This document shows, piece after piece, positions 61,857 to 64,000 of a stretch of 64,000 nt of DNA. The notes beneath the pieces are model-generated. The model saw nothing but the letters and a program-made list of their open reading frames with translations, was not told the DNA's origin and did no database searches. The stretch comes from Bradyrhizobium sp. G127 (GTDB lineage: Bacteria > Pseudomonadota > Alphaproteobacteria > Rhizobiales > Xanthobacteraceae): contig NZ_JAKFGN010000001.1 in NCBI RefSeq assembly GCF_021502575.1, forward strand, positions 2,108,001 to 2,172,000, in the 5' to 3' direction. A program made the position numbers and the translations under genes. Position 1 is the first letter of the stretch. Each line of letters opens with the position of its first letter.

Positions 61857-62690
61857 TTGTCGGGTCTTGCGAAGCCGGATTCTGCCGGCTTGAATATCAG
61901 CAGTCTCTCGCTTGCGTTCGGGGGCCTGAAGGCACTGACGAATGTATCGTTCTCGGTCGCGCCGGGAGCGATCACGGCGGTGATCGGTCCGAACGGCGCC
62001 GGCAAGACCTCACTGTTCAATTGCATTTCCGGCTTCTATCGCCCTTCGACCGGCGCGATCGAATTCGGCGGCGACGACATCAGCAAATTGCATCCGCCGG
62101 CGCGGGCTAAGATGGGGTTGGCACGCACGTTCCAGAACATCGCGCTGTTTCGCGGCATGACCGTGCTCGACAATATCAAGCTCGGCCGCCACGCCCACAT
62201 GCACACCAATGTGTTCGATGCGTTGTGGTACTTCGGCCGCGCGAAACGCGAAGAGCTTGAGCTTCGCTCCGAGATTGAGCGGCGAGTCCTTGATTTTCTT
62301 GAGATGGAACACATTCGAGACCAGCCGGTGGCCTCATTATCCTACGGCTTGCGCAAGCGCGTCGAGCTTGCGCGCGCACTCGCCATGAAGCCGCGCATTC
62401 TGATGCTGGATGAGCCGGTGGCGGGCATGAACCGCGAAGAGACCGAAGACATGGCGCGCTTCATCCTTGATGTGAAGGAGGAGTGGGGCGTCACCATCCT
62501 GATGGTCGAGCACGACATGGGCCTTGTGATGGATATTTCCGACCATGTCGTTGTATTGAATTTCGGTCAGGTGATCGCGGCCGGAAAGCCTGTGGAGATC
62601 CAGAACAATCCGGACGTCATCGCGGCTTATCTCGGCTCCGGCGATGTGGGCGATCTGTCGCGGCGAATCGCCGGCGAGAGGGCGGCGTGA
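61857..62690 (+). CDS. Branched-chain amino acid-type ABC transporter ATP-binding protein (LivG-like)
   Basis: A TTG start with GGGGGAG seven bases upstream gives 277 residues. The protein has Walker A GPNGAGKTSL, signature LSYGLRKRVELARALAMKP and Walker B ILMLDEPVAGMN, with a LivG-like AKMGLARTFQNIALFRGMTVLDNI. It energises uptake through the LivH/LivM pair that follows. The substrate could be an amino acid, amide or carboxylate. The stop overlaps the next ATG (TGATG). Confidence 0.88.
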   Translation: MSGLAKPDSAGLNISSLSLAFGGLKALTNVSFSVAPGAITAVIGPNGAGKTSLFNCISGFYRPSTGAIEFGGDDISKLHPPARAKMGLARTFQNIALFRGMTVLDNIKLGRHAHMHTNVFDALWYFGRAKREELELRSEIERRVLDFLEMEHIRDQPVASLSYGLRKRVELARALAMKPRILMLDEPVAGMNREETEDMARFILDVKEEWGVTILMVEHDMGLVMDISDHVVVLNFGQVIAAGKPVEIQNNPDVIAAYLGSGDVGDLSRRIAGERAA

Positions 62691-63568
62691 TGGATTGGTT
62701 GTTCCTGTTCGAAATCGTTCTGTCGGGTCTTGGCTCGGGCGCGCTGCTGGCGCTGACCGGCATCGCTTTCGTGCTGATCTACAAGGCCACCAAGGTATTG
62801 AACCTTGCGGTCGGCGAAATGCTGATGCTGTGCGCCTATTTTTTTTTCGGAATGACCGCCGCGCTGGCGTTGCCGGTCTGGCTTGCGATCATCCTGACGG
62901 TGATCGGCGGCGGTATTCTCGGCGGCGTCATCGAGCGCATTCTGATCCGCCCGATGCTCGGCGAAAGCCCGATCTCGGTGTTCATGGTCACGGTGGGTCT
63001 GAGTTCGGTCCTCATCGGTTTCGTCGAATTCTTCTGGGGCAGCGATCCAGCAACCTTGCCGAACTTCCTGCCGTCGAAGCCCGTCTTCATCGGAAGTGCT
63101 TATATCTCGCCGAAGATCGCGGTGAGTTTCGTGGTGGCGACCGTCCTTATTGCGGCGTTCCTTGTGATCTTTCGCACATGGCGCGGCGGCGTGGCGTTGC
63201 GCGCCACGGCGACCGATCAGGGCGCGGCGTTTTCCTGCGGCATTAATGTGCCTGCGGTGTTCTCGGTGTCGTGGATCGTTGCCGGCATGGCGGCGGCGGG
63301 ATCGGGCATTCTGATCGGCTCCATCGGCGGCATCTCGCCGACCATGGGTGTGTTTGGCCTGTCGGTGCTGGTCGCGGTGATCGTCGGCGGTCTGGACTCG
63401 ATTGCCGGCGCTCTGGTTGCGGGCCTCGCGATCGGCGTCGTCGAAGCACTCGTCGGCACCTATCTCGGCGGTGAATTCAAGCTACTCGTCACCTTCTGTA
63501 TCCTTGTGGTCGCATTGATGATCCGTCCCTACGGATTATTCGGCACTGTTGAAATCGAGCGACTCTGA
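62690..63568 (+). CDS. Branched-chain amino acid-type ABC transporter permease (LivH-like)
   Basis: A start overlapping the LivG stop gives 292 residues with eight hydrophobic helices. Family features are GLGSGALLALTGIAFVLIYKATKVLNLAVGEM near the N-terminus and GIGGISPTMGVFGLSVLVAVIVGGLDSIAGALVAGLAIGVVEA-type helices in the second half. It forms the inner-membrane channel with LivM. It is coupled to livM by a TGATG overlap. Confidence 0.88.
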   Translation: MDWLFLFEIVLSGLGSGALLALTGIAFVLIYKATKVLNLAVGEMLMLCAYFFFGMTAALALPVWLAIILTVIGGGILGGVIERILIRPMLGESPISVFMVTVGLSSVLIGFVEFFWGSDPATLPNFLPSKPVFIGSAYISPKIAVSFVVATVLIAAFLVIFRTWRGGVALRATATDQGAAFSCGINVPAVFSVSWIVAGMAAAGSGILIGSIGGISPTMGVFGLSVLVAVIVGGLDSIAGALVAGLAIGVVEALVGTYLGGEFKLLVTFCILVVALMIRPYGLFGTVEIERL

Positions 63569-64000
63569 TGCGTATCGGTGCCGTCCATCAAACCTACGCC
63601 CAGGCAGAAGCGCTGCTCGACACCAATTTCCAGCGCGTGATGCTGGCTGCGCTGTTCGCGGCGCTGGTGCTGTTCCCGTTCTTTGCAGATCAATACTGGA
63701 TCTATCTCGCGTGTCTGGTTCTCATTCACATCGTCAGCACGACTGGCCTCAATATTTTGACCGGCTACACCGGGCTTGTGAGTCTGGGGCAGGCGGCTTT
63801 CATGTCGGTGGGCGCGTACACGGTCGCCATTCTGGAAATCCGCGTCGGCACGCCGTTTATCATCAACCTCATCCTAGCCGGTTTCGTCTCGGCGGCTGTC
63901 GGCCTCGTCGTTGGCGTGCCGAGTCTGCGGGTGAAGGGGCTTTATCTGGCGATCGCGACCATCGCCGCGTCCTTTATCCTGCATTTCCTGTTCGCCAACG
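63568..64000 (+). CDS. Branched-chain amino acid-type ABC transporter permease (LivM-like), 5' part
   Basis: The ATG overlaps the LivH stop. The frame is open to the window edge, about 144 codons, so the C-terminus is missing. The visible part starts MRIGAVHQTYAQAEALLDTN and contains GLNILTGYTGLVSLGQAAFMSVGAY and GVPSLRVKGLYLAIATIAASFI, both typical of LivM. It partners LivH in the membrane. Confidence 0.87.
   Translation, partial: MRIGAVHQTYAQAEALLDTNFQRVMLAALFAALVLFPFFADQYWIYLACLVLIHIVSTTGLNILTGYTGLVSLGQAAFMSVGAYTVAILEIRVGTPFIINLILAGFVSAAVGLVVGVPSLRVKGLYLAIATIAASFILHFLFAN

Overview
The window is a gene-dense, GC-rich stretch of chromosome from an alphaproteobacterium of the Hyphomicrobiales, most likely a member of the Bradyrhizobium/Afipia/Rhodopseudomonas/Nitrobacter group. 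The main clues are a complete acpXL-lpxXL cluster for very-long-chain lipid A acylation, a DUF2865 secreted protein, and an ATM1-type exporter next to psd and pssA. No insertion sequence, prophage, CRISPR array or rRNA gene was seen. The assignment to this group is inference from gene content.

Layout. 1-8779: housekeeping genes (end of a class II DAHP synthase, dgkA, nadE, two secreted proteins on the minus strand, cysS, a 37-residue membrane peptide, a GNAT acetyltransferase, cimA). 8828-19419: VOC protein, LOG-family protein, ATM1-type ABC exporter, psd, pssA, a motA/motB pair, kup, a rhodanese and an aminotransferase. 19435-20544: an orphan polyamine-type binding protein, converging stop-to-stop with the lipid A cluster lpxXL-adh-fabF1-fabF2-fabZ-acpXL (20545-25855, minus). 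26016-29461: a small membrane protein, MgtC, an AhpD-like enzyme and a HerA-like ATPase. tRNA-Gln(CTG) is at 29891.

30177-60596 is dominated by formate oxidation and the metal cofactor it needs. It holds a WD40-cytochrome c, an HTH regulator with a binding-protein-like sensor domain, and the divergent tungstate ABC operon tupBCA. Next come two MoeA-type genes (one degenerate, one fused to a PBP-like domain) and a minus-strand operon (Fe-S protein, Mrp ATPase, fdhD, mobA). Divergent from that is a plus-strand operon of five poorly characterised proteins (biotin/lipoate-ligase-like, DUF6505, DUF6352, DUF3305, DUF3306). It leads into a YdaS-TorD fusion, a small Tat protein and a membrane-bound periplasmic formate dehydrogenase (fdhABC), then mobB and a canonical moeA. 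tusA and a DUF971 gene follow, then a second, cytoplasmic NAD-linked formate dehydrogenase (a NuoE-NuoF fusion plus a 921-residue alpha subunit).

Together these genes can import tungstate or molybdate (Tup), insert the metal and attach GMP (MoeA, MobA, MobB), sulfurate the cofactor (FdhD, perhaps TusA), chaperone the Tat-exported enzyme (TorD fusion), and send electrons from formate either to the quinone pool or to NAD. The five-gene accessory operon, the Fe-S/Mrp pair and the YdaS-TorD fusion are the least understood parts and the best candidates for an undescribed formate dehydrogenase maturation or regulation system.

60597-64000: a regulatory intergenic region with two matching palindromes, a GntR/FCD regulator and the start of a branched-chain amino acid-type ABC transporter (livG, livH, partial livM).
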